From Candidatus Hermodarchaeum yapensis (GTDB lineage Archaea > Asgardarchaeota > Hermodarchaeia > Hermodarchaeales > Hermodarchaeaceae): DNA of 64,000 nucleotides. Positions 36,360-44,362 of the stretch are shown piece by piece (the first letter of the stretch is position 1; each line of letters begins with the position of its first letter). The translations under genes were made by a program, and so were the position numbers. Where the stretch lies: contig JAEOSK010000009.1 of assembly GCA_016840405.1 (NCBI GenBank), positions 1 through 64,000 on the forward strand, written 5' to 3'. Under the pieces are notes generated by a model that was not told where the DNA came from, ran no database searches, and was given only the letters and a program-made list of their open reading frames with translations.

Positions 36360-36371
36360 GGTGTTAACACC
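36360..36371. promoter_or_regulatory. 12-bp palindrome between divergent genes
   Basis: GGTGTTAACACC is a perfect palindrome in the 164-bp spacer between the helicase gene and the divergent gene at 36433. Its position suits a shared operator. No regulator is known. Confidence 0.35.
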
Positions 36372-36432
36372 GACGCATTTTTGAGGTGCCATTTCAATTC
36401 GTATACAAAATTGTATCCATGGAGATAGCCAG

Positions 36433-36945
36433 TTGACCCAAAAAAACGAAGTAGAGGAGACGCGCTCTTGGTCTCGCAGAATGCAAGAAGACCCAGTTAC
36501 CCAATTGCTAGCAGAAAATAGCCACCTAACAAATGTGCAACTTGAAACACTCATCATAGACTATTTGCTGGATGGTTTTGGAGAGAAACGTATTGACTAT
36601 AAAACTAAAGCCACCTTACGAGATCCAAGACCTAGAACAAAGAAGCCTAAGGGGATTAGTCGGGGATCGTTCAACCGATCACTCGCCCAAGCCCGAAAGA
36701 ACGTATCAAAGTCGATTTTTACATTAGTTCTCCTAGGTTATTTAGGAATTCTGGAAACTCCATCACTCATGCAATATCAAGACCTCTCCGAAACTATTCG
36801 AAGTTATGCACGAGAATATGACAAGGTAGCCACAACTAAGGAAACTCCAACACCAACTCACCTCAGCTCCCTTAAGCAAACACAACACCGCATCATTGCC
36901 CTAATCGAAGCACTTGCCAAACCGCTTGCCCTGAAACCCGAATAA
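36433..36945 (+). CDS. Unknown basic soluble protein
   Basis: 170 residues, no recognised family. The centre is basic (LRDPRPRTKKPKGISRGSFNRSLAQARKNV), suggesting nucleic-acid binding, followed by a hydrophobic helix of moderate length (SKSIFTLVLLGYLGIL) that may be buried. Helical C terminus. TTG start at 36433 with GGAGAT 9 nt upstream. Divergent from the XPD-like helicase. Confidence 0.65.
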   Translation: MTQKNEVEETRSWSRRMQEDPVTQLLAENSHLTNVQLETLIIDYLLDGFGEKRIDYKTKATLRDPRPRTKKPKGISRGSFNRSLAQARKNVSKSIFTLVLLGYLGILETPSLMQYQDLSETIRSYAREYDKVATTKETPTPTHLSSLKQTQHRIIALIEALAKPLALKPE

Positions 36946-36973
36946 GGAACTTTATTGAAAGCCAAAAAAATAG

Positions 36974-37573
36974 TTAGATTTCTGAAAATTTCATTTTTTC
37001 AGCCAAGATTGTTGCGACTGTTTCTCCAGTATCAGTACACTGAATGACATCCTGATTCTGAAGCACAAGGCCACTCTTTTCTAAATTGGTTATCGCTTGA
37101 TTGATATAGTCAGCATCGAAACCGAAGTTAAGAAGTTCATCGACTTGAATAACTCCTCCGAACCTTTTCAACATAAATAGGACTGAAAGATAACCCAATC
37201 TAGAAATGAGTTTACTAGCCATCAAAAGGTTGTCATCCTCAGCAACCGTCCAAATCGCTGAGGGCACCCAACCAATGAAGTTGTAATAATCGACTTCATC
37301 GAATTTGTGAAGCAATTCAAGTATAGGACCTTCTGTACCAGGTTGAACTCCTAATACGCTTTTTCCCAATTTAACAAACGGTAATTGATCCATAATGCCT
37401 GAATAATGATAAGTACGGGTAACTTCTTTGCCACCTTTTAGCAGCTGTTTAACTTGTTGGGTGTATCCATATAATTCTCGGAAAAAACGGGTCTTTCTAG
37501 ACTGGTTAGAGCCTTTAGGTTGCTTGAAATCAAATGAGACGATCCATAATCTCTTCGTGCCGCTTACTTGCAT
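36974..37573 (-). CDS. Unknown protein with C-terminal winged helix
   Basis: 199 residues. The N-terminal part begins LWIVSFDFKQPKGSNQSRKT and continues RFFRELYGY, a strand-then-basic-helix pattern that faintly resembles ferredoxin-like Cas2/VapD proteins. The C-terminal 80 residues look like a winged helix (FGGVIQVDELLNFGFDADYINQAI). ATG 37573 has a strong GGAGGAAG site; upstream in-frame ATG 37609 is unlikely. Function unknown. Confidence 0.6.
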   Translation of the reverse strand: MQVSGTKRLWIVSFDFKQPKGSNQSRKTRFFRELYGYTQQVKQLLKGGKEVTRTYHYSGIMDQLPFVKLGKSVLGVQPGTEGPILELLHKFDEVDYYNFIGWVPSAIWTVAEDDNLLMASKLISRLGYLSVLFMLKRFGGVIQVDELLNFGFDADYINQAITNLEKSGLVLQNQDVIQCTDTGETVATILAEKMKFSEI

Positions 37574-37664
37574 CTTGCTTCCTCCGGAATTTGCCCAACA
37601 ATTAAACATAAGGTAGTGGATTCCCTAAAAGTTAAACTAAAGAAAATTAACTGAAAGGAATGAC

Positions 37665-37691
37665 TTCAATAATTTCATTAATTTTATTGAA
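37665..37691. repeat. Three 9-bp units upstream of gene 36974
   Basis: TTCAATAAT, TTCATTAAT and TTTATTGAA follow each other without gap; outer units are inverted copies. Lies between the stop of the 122-residue gene and the start of the winged-helix gene. Related to repeats at 34256, 36314, 39485 and 42583. Confidence 0.55.
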
Positions 37692-37711
37692 GTTATTTCT
37701 TTTTATGCTAT

Positions 37712-38080
37712 TTACGATTTGCGTTGAAGCTTTTCGAAGACCTCAGGAAAATCTGATTTTATCTTCGCCTCGAGTGCCTCTGCAATAAACCGCGATTTAC
37801 CACCAAACCCACCATATTTACCTTCTCCTGATTTTGTGGCAGCAATTGCCACATAATCCAAGGCGGCTTTGATCCACGCTGGAATGCTCGCACTTATAGT
37901 TCTGCGTCCTTCGTATTCACTTTCAATGCGTAAGCGTTTAAGACTTGAATCACCGACTCTTGATGATAATTCTTCTAACTCGATATCAGATGTTTTTTCT
38001 GCTGGTTTTTTTGATTCTTTTTTGGGTTTGGTTTCTTTTTCCTTCTTCAATCGTTCTCTTATCAGATCCGTAGCCGACAT
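37712..38080 (-). CDS. Small basic protein, partner of AAA+ ATPase
   Basis: 122 residues. A highly charged, lysine-rich N-terminal tail (about 8-35) is followed by a compact part with RRTISASIPAWIKAALDYVAIAATKSGEGKYGG (split at about 59-90), which resembles a ribbon-helix-helix or ParG-like DNA-binding segment. It lies 12 bp downstream of the AAA+ ATPase gene in the same direction. A DNA-binding adaptor is a plausible role but not shown. Confidence 0.6.
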   Translation of the reverse strand: MSATDLIRERLKKEKETKPKKESKKPAEKTSDIELEELSSRVGDSSLKRLRIESEYEGRRTISASIPAWIKAALDYVAIAATKSGEGKYGGFGGKSRFIAEALEAKIKSDFPEVFEKLQRKS

Positions 38081-38092
38081 GATTTATTCACC

Positions 38093-39406
38093 TCACACAA
38101 ATGTGGAACCCTTGGTCCATAGTTCAGTAGCCTGAATACGTCCCGCTTCAGGACTGTAGATAAGGCCTTGTTTTTCAAATAGATCGAAATCCTCCAATAC
38201 GTTTTCCCAAGAGCTATCATGAATTTGTAGCCAGTCTTCAATTTCATCAAGTGATCTTGCAACAGAAAGGAAACTCAGAAGCTCAGTTTGAAATGAAGAA
38301 AATTCTGCTCTTGCCCGTTTTACCTCTTTTTGTACAAACCGTTGAACGTAGTTGAAGTCTATTTGATATGCTGATAGAATATGATCTAGCGTGTAACCAT
38401 CGTTTACAAGAACTTCAGCACCACGAACTGCATCCTGAAGACAGCGTAATAATAGCTCAAGCATAATCCCGGGATTACCCCCAGAATAACTGAAAATACC
38501 CTCTAGTGCTTCAACTGTATAGGGATACAGTAACTCTTTCACTGTATCAGACTCATAATCTACACTATCCTCCGAATTCGATTGCAGTTTGTCCATTGCA
38601 CCTTTGAGGTAGGCTATTCTCCAGAGCATGACTTTCATTGCACTTGATTTATTCATTCGACGCATATCGTAGATTTCAACGAACCGTCTTCGAATAGCAG
38701 ACTTGGTTCCATGACCTAAGGTTTCTCCAACTGATGAGAGTATTTCAAGAGTCTTAATAGCACTCTCGCCAACACGGGTAATTACTGCCAAGGCTAGGAC
38801 AACGTATCGACGTCCATCTCTGGTTTTGTCGTTTACCATTCGTAATAGCGTATCTACAATACGTACACGATTATCAGGTCTTTGGCGTTCTAATTGTCGA
38901 AATTCATCAATTAAGAAAACATATGAGGTTCCATTTTCTTCTGCATCCGTTCTTAATGCCAATAGTAAACGAGAAAGCCGTTTAGCAACTGAACCACTGC
39001 GTACGACACGAACACCAACTCTGTCAATTAGGAAATCACGCACAGTTTGTTCTCCAATGTTTGCATGAACCAGGTCATCAATTAAAGCATCAGCCGAACT
39101 AACACCTTCAAGTCTTATGGCCCGAATATTTGGTAGACGATTTAATGATTGCTGGATCATTTCTAAAAATGTGGTTTTTCCCGCGCCCAATGGACCAGAT
39201 ACGACCACACTAGCTGTTTGATTACGCAGATAGTTAACGGCTCTCTTTATTGCTAGGGCTTCCCCTTCTGGAACTACATACAGCTCGTCAGAATCAATGC
39301 CAAATAGCTCAATTCTCTCTGTTTTGAATCCCCATTTTGAAAGCATTTGTTGATCGAATTTTTGTGTTCGTTCGACTAATCGATCCAGCTCACTCAGTTT
39401 CATCAC
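38093..39406 (-). CDS. AAA+ ATPase (Orc1/Cdc6-related, origin or partition type)
   Basis: 437 residues. Walker A SGPLGAGKTT at about 69-78, Walker B VFLIDEFRQ at about 165, sensor 1 region VVLALAVITR, and a helical lid with GGNPGIMLELLLRCL. The C-terminal 90 residues look like a winged helix. The lay-out recalls Orc1/Cdc6 and other AAA_16/ATPase-HTH proteins, but it lacks the Orc1 entry motif (PHRE). Preceded by the 9-bp repeats and followed by a small basic protein, a gene order like that of plasmid or chromosome partition loci. Confidence 0.75.
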   Translation of the reverse strand: MMKLSELDRLVERTQKFDQQMLSKWGFKTERIELFGIDSDELYVVPEGEALAIKRAVNYLRNQTASVVVSGPLGAGKTTFLEMIQQSLNRLPNIRAIRLEGVSSADALIDDLVHANIGEQTVRDFLIDRVGVRVVRSGSVAKRLSRLLLALRTDAEENGTSYVFLIDEFRQLERQRPDNRVRIVDTLLRMVNDKTRDGRRYVVLALAVITRVGESAIKTLEILSSVGETLGHGTKSAIRRRFVEIYDMRRMNKSSAMKVMLWRIAYLKGAMDKLQSNSEDSVDYESDTVKELLYPYTVEALEGIFSYSGGNPGIMLELLLRCLQDAVRGAEVLVNDGYTLDHILSAYQIDFNYVQRFVQKEVKRARAEFSSFQTELLSFLSVARSLDEIEDWLQIHDSSWENVLEDFDLFEKQGLIYSPEAGRIQATELWTKGSTFV

Positions 39407-39484
39407 GCCTCAGTTATTTTGGAGAAATGTGGGTTCTGTATTATAAGGATTATTGATAGTATTAAAAACATAAAACTAGATAAA

Positions 39485-39502
39485 TTTATTGAATTCATTG
39501 AA
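39485..39502. repeat. Tandem 9-bp repeat upstream of AAA+ ATPase
   Basis: TTTATTGAA followed directly by TTCATTGAA, then a degenerate unit. It lies about 80 bp upstream of the ATPase start and just after the HTH-CBS gene stop. Same repeat family as 34256. Confidence 0.6.
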
Positions 39503-39521
39503 ATTATTACAAAATCATGTG

Positions 39522-40121
39522 CTAAATTCGTGTAAATGCTATAATATCAATCTTAGTGACGATTCCCACAGGACGTCCTTGATCCTCTATTAATAATGCC
39601 TCAACGCCTGATGCGATTTTGGAGAATGCAAGTTCTACACTCTCGTTAATATCAATTGATGGAAAAGGCTCTTCCATTATTTCATTGACTGATAATGAGA
39701 AGACTCTCTGTGAGTCCATGACCATCAATTTTCGAAGTATAGTACCTTCACTAATACACCCAACAGATTTGTTCTTTTTAATGACAGGAAGTTGTGATAT
39801 GCCATGACGCCTCATCAGTATTACTGCACTTCGTACTTTGTCATTGGGGCTGACCCCGATTAATTGTTGCATCTTTGTAGTTTGGCCTTTCCATTTTAAC
39901 AGCTTTCGTAGACTTGGAGAAACCTGTTCTTGATCTTCGATTGCACTAAGAATTCGTTTAAGCGTAATAATGCTCGGATTCACTTGGCCGTTTTCTATTC
40001 GTGCAACTAAAGACTGACTAATCCCAACTCGAGTAGCAAGTTCTTCTTGCGTGAGCCCAACTTTCTTTCGGAGTTCTTGCAGTTCCTTTGGCGTTGGGAC
40101 ACGAAATTCACTCATCATCAA
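39522..40121 (-). CDS. HTH-CBS transcriptional regulator
   Basis: 199 residues: an XRE-type helix-turn-helix (LRKKVGLTQEELATRVGISQSLVARIENGQ, split, about 18-48) and then a pair of CBS domains (about 75-199) that usually bind adenine nucleotides. This combination is common in archaeal regulators. Divergent from hypF with an 86-bp spacer. Confidence 0.87.
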   Translation of the reverse strand: MMMSEFRVPTPKELQELRKKVGLTQEELATRVGISQSLVARIENGQVNPSIITLKRILSAIEDQEQVSPSLRKLLKWKGQTTKMQQLIGVSPNDKVRSAVILMRRHGISQLPVIKKNKSVGCISEGTILRKLMVMDSQRVFSLSVNEIMEEPFPSIDINESVELAFSKIASGVEALLIEDQGRPVGIVTKIDIIAFTRI

Positions 40122-40207
40122 ACACTAACCGAAAGCATATACTACTTGATGATAACTCCAAAAGAATTAATACTTCGCTTTCGTCGGTTCAAAGGGAGTT
40201 GACGCCG

Positions 40208-42532
40208 ATGACTAATATTCAACAAGCAGAAATTCGTGTTGTCGGCGTTGTACAGGGAATTGGCTTCCGTCCATTTATCTATGCCCAAGCCACACAACGT
40301 AATTTGTTAGGATACGTTTTGAATACTGGAAATTCTGCTGTTTTGATAGTTGTAGAAGGCGATAAAAAGAAAATTATTGAATTCATTGAATCCATTGAAA
40401 AAGATAAACCATATCTTGCCGTAATTGACAGCATCCGCACAATATGGGGAACCCCAACCGGGAAATATACAAACTTTCAGATTCGAATTTCGAAGGACGA
40501 ACAAAAGGCGGGCGGTTCAGTAATTCCCGCTGATATTGCCGTTTGCGAAGATTGTATTAGAGACATGGCTAGTCCGAAGTCGAGACATTATCAATATCCA
40601 ATGACTTGTTGTGCTATTTGTGGTCCACGCTACACAACAATTACCAACACACCCTATGACCGAGAACGAACAACTATGAACGAGTTCCCCCTCTGCAAAG
40701 ATTGCGCAACAGAGTTCGACAATCCATTAGACCGCCGATACAACGCCCAAACCATTTGTTGCCCAATCTGTGGTCCCAAATTTTCACTATTAGAATCTGG
40801 TGGAGTATCCGTTATTGTCGATGACGTTTTCAAAGAAACGGTGAAGCTTCTGAACGAAGGAGCCATTATTGCCGTAAAAGGCTTAGGGGGTATACATCTT
40901 GCAGTTAGAGCTAATCTTGAAGAACCAACTCAACGACTTCGACAATTACGGAAAAAACCCAATAAACCCCTGGCCATAATGTCAACAAATCTCAAAGATA
41001 TTCGACAGTATGCAAAAGTAAATCAAGATGAAGAAAAGCTCTTGACCTCTTGGCGTCGACCGATAGTAGTCTTGGATCAAAAATCTCCTTTCCCACTATC
41101 CCCAGCACTAGCACCTGGATTGAATACAATTGGCGTAATGCTTCCTTATTCAGGAATCTATTTGCGATTATTTGAAGGCCTTGATGATCTCGCATTAGTG
41201 ATGACAAGCGCAAATCCTGTGGGATTACCGACCCTCATCCATGCAACCACCTTCCAAGAACAATTCATGAAAATGGCTGACTACTTCCTCACTCATGATC
41301 GTACTATATACCAACGATGTGATGACTCGGTTGTCATTCCAATTTATGACCAAGCACTTATTGTCCGTCGTTCAAGAGGCTATACTCCTGAACCTATTGA
41401 TACTGCCGATATTGGACCTCCAATTCTCGCTCTTGGAGCAATGGAAAAAAACACAGGAGCAATTTACCACAATAAACGAATCTATCTTACACAGCACATT
41501 GGCGATATTGATACAGTAGAGACAATGCAGTTCCTTCAAGAAAGCCTCACACATCTCCAACAACTTCTTCGAGTAAATACCTTTGATGCTATTGCCTGCG
41601 ATTTACATCCTGATTTTCTCACAACTCAATATGGCGAAAAGATATCTGATGAACACCAAGTTCCCCTTATCCGGGTACAACACCACCACGCACACCTTGC
41701 GGCACTATTAGCTGATCACCAACTCAAAGCGGATGAAGAAATCGTCGCTATCTGTTGCGATGGCGCAGGGTACGGTCCTGATGATACAATTTGGGGAGGC
41801 GAAATCCTCGTAGGTAACGCACAAAAGTACAAACGTGTAGGTCATCTGGAACAACAGCTCATGCCCGGTGGAGATCTTGCTGCTCGTTACCCGCTCCGTA
41901 TGCTCATCGGTATTCTGTCAAGGCATTATTCACAGGATCAATTATATGATCATTTCAAAGAAATTGCCACAAACACCTTACCACAAGGCACATCAGAATT
42001 GAGAATAGCACTCAAACAAGCGTACCAGAAAATCAATGCTCCGTTGACATCAAGTACAGGAAGAGTACTAGATTCACTTGCTGCACTCTTCCAAGTATGC
42101 TATACACGTTCATACGAAGGTGAGCCTGCCATCCGATTCGAGTCTTTTGCAAATTCGGGCTCAGCCAACTCCAAAATTAAATTACAGATTCCCAAGAACA
42201 GACAAGGTAACTTAACAATCTTAGATACTAGCAGCTTCATTAAGCAAATTATGGACTTGCAATCCGACTTTAAGACTCCGGATCTGGCATATGCTGCACA
42301 TCGCGCGCTTGGGTATGCATTGGCTGACACTGCTATTCAAGCAGCACAAAAACAAGGAATATCGAAAATCGGGTTTTCCGGAGGAGTTGCATACAACAAG
42401 ATTCTCACAAGAACTATACGAACAAATATTGAAGACCAAGGTCTTACGTTCCTAATGCACAACAAAGTTCCACCTGGTGACGCAGGAACATCTGTGGGTC
42501 AGGCTCTTGTAGCACGATCCATGATACAATAA
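40208..42532 (+). CDS. hypF: Carbamoyltransferase HypF
   Basis: Makes the thiocarbamate precursor of the cyanide ligands of [NiFe] hydrogenase. 774 residues: acylphosphatase domain (VVGVVQGIGFRPFIY), two zinc-finger-like motifs (CEDC...CCAICGP and CKDC...CCPICGP), a YrdC-like domain and a Kae1-like C terminus with HHHAHLAALLADH. ATG 40208 has GGGAGTTG ribosome site; a farther upstream ATG is unlikely. Implies that a [NiFe] hydrogenase is encoded elsewhere. A tract encoding IIEFIESIEK has the same 9-bp period as nearby repeats, probably by chance. Confidence 0.94.
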   Translation: MTNIQQAEIRVVGVVQGIGFRPFIYAQATQRNLLGYVLNTGNSAVLIVVEGDKKKIIEFIESIEKDKPYLAVIDSIRTIWGTPTGKYTNFQIRISKDEQKAGGSVIPADIAVCEDCIRDMASPKSRHYQYPMTCCAICGPRYTTITNTPYDRERTTMNEFPLCKDCATEFDNPLDRRYNAQTICCPICGPKFSLLESGGVSVIVDDVFKETVKLLNEGAIIAVKGLGGIHLAVRANLEEPTQRLRQLRKKPNKPLAIMSTNLKDIRQYAKVNQDEEKLLTSWRRPIVVLDQKSPFPLSPALAPGLNTIGVMLPYSGIYLRLFEGLDDLALVMTSANPVGLPTLIHATTFQEQFMKMADYFLTHDRTIYQRCDDSVVIPIYDQALIVRRSRGYTPEPIDTADIGPPILALGAMEKNTGAIYHNKRIYLTQHIGDIDTVETMQFLQESLTHLQQLLRVNTFDAIACDLHPDFLTTQYGEKISDEHQVPLIRVQHHHAHLAALLADHQLKADEEIVAICCDGAGYGPDDTIWGGEILVGNAQKYKRVGHLEQQLMPGGDLAARYPLRMLIGILSRHYSQDQLYDHFKEIATNTLPQGTSELRIALKQAYQKINAPLTSSTGRVLDSLAALFQVCYTRSYEGEPAIRFESFANSGSANSKIKLQIPKNRQGNLTILDTSSFIKQIMDLQSDFKTPDLAYAAHRALGYALADTAIQAAQKQGISKIGFSGGVAYNKILTRTIRTNIEDQGLTFLMHNKVPPGDAGTSVGQALVARSMIQ

Positions 42533-42582
42533 GCATATTCAACAGTAGTTCGCTATTTTTCCACATTCTGAAACTCATTTAT

Positions 42583-42612
42583 TTCATTGAATTCATTAAG
42601 TTCCAGTGGAAA
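42583..42612. repeat. 9-bp repeats joined to a mini-ORB
   Basis: TTCATTGAA and TTCATTAAG are followed immediately by TTCCAGTGGAAA (42601-42612), the dyad core of an origin recognition box, but without its G-rich tail. The joining of both motif families is notable. It marks the left side of the probable origin. Confidence 0.6.
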
Positions 42613-42668
42613 TTATCCACAACTAATATAAATAACCGTAAATTATCTAGACGTAGAGTTGTGGTATT

Positions 42669-42962
42669 ATGGCTGCTACCCGAACCACCCAACGAACACC
42701 CCACAGTACTCAAAAAACGAAACAACGTACCCGAACAACTACCCGTCCACCTGAGCCAGGCGACGTCAAAAGTCATATTACTAGCCTACTCCGAGATCAA
42801 GGTGCCTTAACGCGGGGAGAGATTACCGTCAGGACAGGGATCCCAAGAACAACTGTCTATGATACTCTAATGAATTTACTGATTTCCGGAACTGTTGAGA
42901 AGTATGTTGAACGAAACGGTAAGCGTGGTAGGCCCTCTGTATACTATCAACTGGTAGCTTAG
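42669..42962 (+). CDS. Small winged-helix protein at origin
   Basis: 97 residues: a Thr/Arg-rich, basic N-terminal tail (about 1-30), then a winged helix (DVKSHITSLLRDQGALTRGEITVRTGIPRTTVYDTLMNLL, split, about 32-72). TrmB/MarR-like in form. It lies between a mini-ORB and a full ORB, so it may bind origin DNA or control neighbouring genes. Confidence 0.7.
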   Translation: MAATRTTQRTPHSTQKTKQRTRTTTRPPEPGDVKSHITSLLRDQGALTRGEITVRTGIPRTTVYDTLMNLLISGTVEKYVERNGKRGRPSVYYQLVA

Positions 42963-42974
42963 GAGACTAGGTAT

Positions 42975-42995
42975 ACCCCTTAATTTCCACTGGAA
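42975..42995 (-). repeat. ORB element (minus orientation)
   Basis: Read on the minus strand: TTCCAGTGGAAA, then TTAAGGGGT. Dyad plus G-run as in archaeal origin recognition boxes. It faces away from the ORB at 43181. Confidence 0.8.
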
Positions 42996-43180
42996 CTGCT
43001 TTTTAGTCGGATTTTTTGTTACCCTTTCAAATAAGTGGAAAATGCGCAAAAACAACTTCTATACTATTAAAGAAAACGTGTTAGAGAAGGTAAACTATTA
43101 ATATAACAATAGTAGAAAACTACTGGGGAAGATTCTTCGAATTATATAAAAACAAGACCAAACTTTCTTTGTTCTTCGAC
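42996..43180. other. AT-rich candidate DNA unwinding element
   Basis: About 185 bp, strongly AT-rich (for example TATTAATATAACAATAG and AATTATATAAAAAC), bounded by two inverted ORBs. No reading frame of note. Likely site of origin opening, by analogy with other archaeal origins. Confidence 0.6.
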
Positions 43181-43204
43181 TTCCAGTGGAAACAAAGGGG
43201 AGTG
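43181..43204 (+). repeat. ORB element (plus orientation)
   Basis: TTCCAGTGGAAA followed by CAAAGGGGAGTG. A full match to the dyad and G-string of archaeal ORBs. The 130 bp to its right are again AT-rich and contain no gene. Confidence 0.85.
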
Positions 43205-43335
43205 ACAATTGATTCTATTTTTCCATTGATCTCTGAGGCCTTGTTACTTTGCCAATAGTAGATTAATTTTTTAAAGTTTATAACTATAGTTCATAATTTT
43301 TTTCCTATGAAATAAAAAGTTTGAAAGAAACTGTT

Positions 43336-43791
43336 TTAGACTTTTGTGGCCAGGATAGCTGCAATCTCTTCTGTTAAATCTTCGATTTTAACTCGATACT
43401 CGCGTTGGGCAGCTGATCCACGACGTGTAAGAGTGCCATTGTCATGCATTCTTTTAAGGTATTGTGAGGCGGTGGCTAGTCGTAGGGGTGGGTGAAAGGT
43501 TCTTTCATAGAGTTCTTGGATATCTTTGGAAGTGAACCATCCGTGACGACAGTGGCGAAGAGTGATATAGCGGACTTTTTGAAACACGGTCCAGGAATCC
43601 ACATCAGCTAGGGGTTGTATCTCAGTTGTGGGTTCGTGGGCTGGAACCTCGGTGCCGGATTGACTGAGGGCTGTGACCAGAGATTCGGTGATGGAAGAGG
43701 GTAATCCGTCTGTAAAAGTGATAGTTACGTCACAGGTTTTTCCTTCGATGGTAAGTCCTTCGATGGTAATCTTTTGTTTACGTTTTTTCAT
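43336..43791 (-). CDS. Winged-helix protein beside origin
   Basis: 151 residues. A basic KKRKQK start leads to two beta strands (KITIEGLTIEGKTCDVTITFTDG, split), then an acidic linker and a helical winged-helix-like C-terminal domain (SKDIQELYERTFHPPLRLATASQYLKRM, split, about 85-115). No family name is known to me. ATG 43791 with GGTGAG upstream is preferred to GTG 43806. Its position inside the origin suggests a replication or regulation role. Confidence 0.65.
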   Translation of the reverse strand: MKKRKQKITIEGLTIEGKTCDVTITFTDGLPSSITESLVTALSQSGTEVPAHEPTTEIQPLADVDSWTVFQKVRYITLRHCRHGWFTSKDIQELYERTFHPPLRLATASQYLKRMHDNGTLTRRGSAAQREYRVKIEDLTEEIAAILATKV

Positions 43792-44097
43792 GGGAGGCTC
43801 ACCCACTGGTGACTAGCTGGCTCTCCATGTCCCCACTAGAGAGGCGTGTTCACAGTGATAAAAGTGTGACGGTGTGAAGAGTGGTTGTATTGTAGCACTG
43901 ATTATTTGCATGGTGCTGCTTACTTCTGTTGTATAATAAGCTAAAGCGTTCTTCTGCTTGTTCTGGTGTGTTATGAAAAATAAGGTGTCTCCGGTGTTCT
44001 TTTTACCTTTCAAGGATTTTCTCCATAGCCCGAGTGTGTTCACAGATTCTTCACGTGTTGATAATAATTTCTAAGAATCTAAGGCTTTATTGGATAG

Positions 44098-44119
44098 TTC
44101 CAGTGGAAACAAAGGGGTG
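44098..44119 (+). repeat. ORB element near orc1
   Basis: TTCCAGTGGAAA followed by CAAAGGGGTG; identical to the ORB at 43181 over the first 20 bases. Lies about 245 bp upstream of the orc1 start. It may serve both origin function and autoregulation of orc1. Confidence 0.85.
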
Positions 44120-44201
44120 AGTCTTTGTTGATTTGAAAATATACTAAATTTGGCTGTTTTTAAAAGAAAAAAGTGTTCTAAATCAGTTTATGATATTGAG
44201 A

Positions 44202-44229
44202 GTTCACAATTAACGCGCCAATTGTGAAC
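44202..44229. promoter_or_regulatory. Perfect inverted repeat upstream of orc1
   Basis: GTTCACAATT and AATTGTGAAC are perfect 10-bp arms around an 8-nt spacer (AACGCGCC), about 135 bp before the orc1 start. Could be an operator or a cruciform within the origin region. Confidence 0.5.
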
Positions 44230-44362
44230 AAATTAAACCTTGTTTATTGAAGAAGATAGTTAATAAGAGTTATTTCTGCGAAACCCTAATATTGGAGGTG
44301 CGTGCACTTCCAAAAGAAACGCTAGTATTTCCTATGGGAGCATTCTGGAGGAAATCTATTAA

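Larger units (their letters stand above)
42601..44119. other. Probable replication origin (oriC)
   Basis: Contains four copies of the TTCCAGTGGAAA dyad, three with a G-run, matching the archaeal origin recognition box to which Orc1/Cdc6 binds. Two full ORBs at 42975 and 43181 point away from each other and enclose about 185 bp of AT-rich DNA, a candidate unwinding element. A further ORB lies at 44098, and an orc1/cdc6 gene starts at 44363. Gene linkage to DP1 and orc1 agrees with known archaeal origins. Confidence 0.8.
43807..44362. other. Gene-free segment upstream of orc1
   Basis: 556 bp with no credible gene. A 76-codon minus-strand frame lacks a ribosome site and looks spurious. The segment holds the third full ORB (44098-44119), a 10-bp perfect inverted repeat (44202-44229), a GGAGGTGC/GCACTTCC hairpin (44294-44311), and the GGAGGAAAT ribosome site of orc1. 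Confidence 0.6.

Noticed and set aside
36974-37573. Possible Cas2-like protein
   Set aside because: Only a short strand-helix pattern is similar; no CRISPR array or cas genes are present, and the C terminus is a winged helix.
40371-40400. Three ATTGAA units with 9-bp period like the intergenic repeats
   Set aside because: They lie inside hypF and encode a plausible acylphosphatase-domain helix (IIEFIESIEK), so codon use explains them.
43813-44043. 76-codon minus-strand reading frame upstream of the origin-side winged-helix gene
   Set aside because: GTG start without a ribosome site, unusual composition and no domain; lies in the origin region between ORBs.
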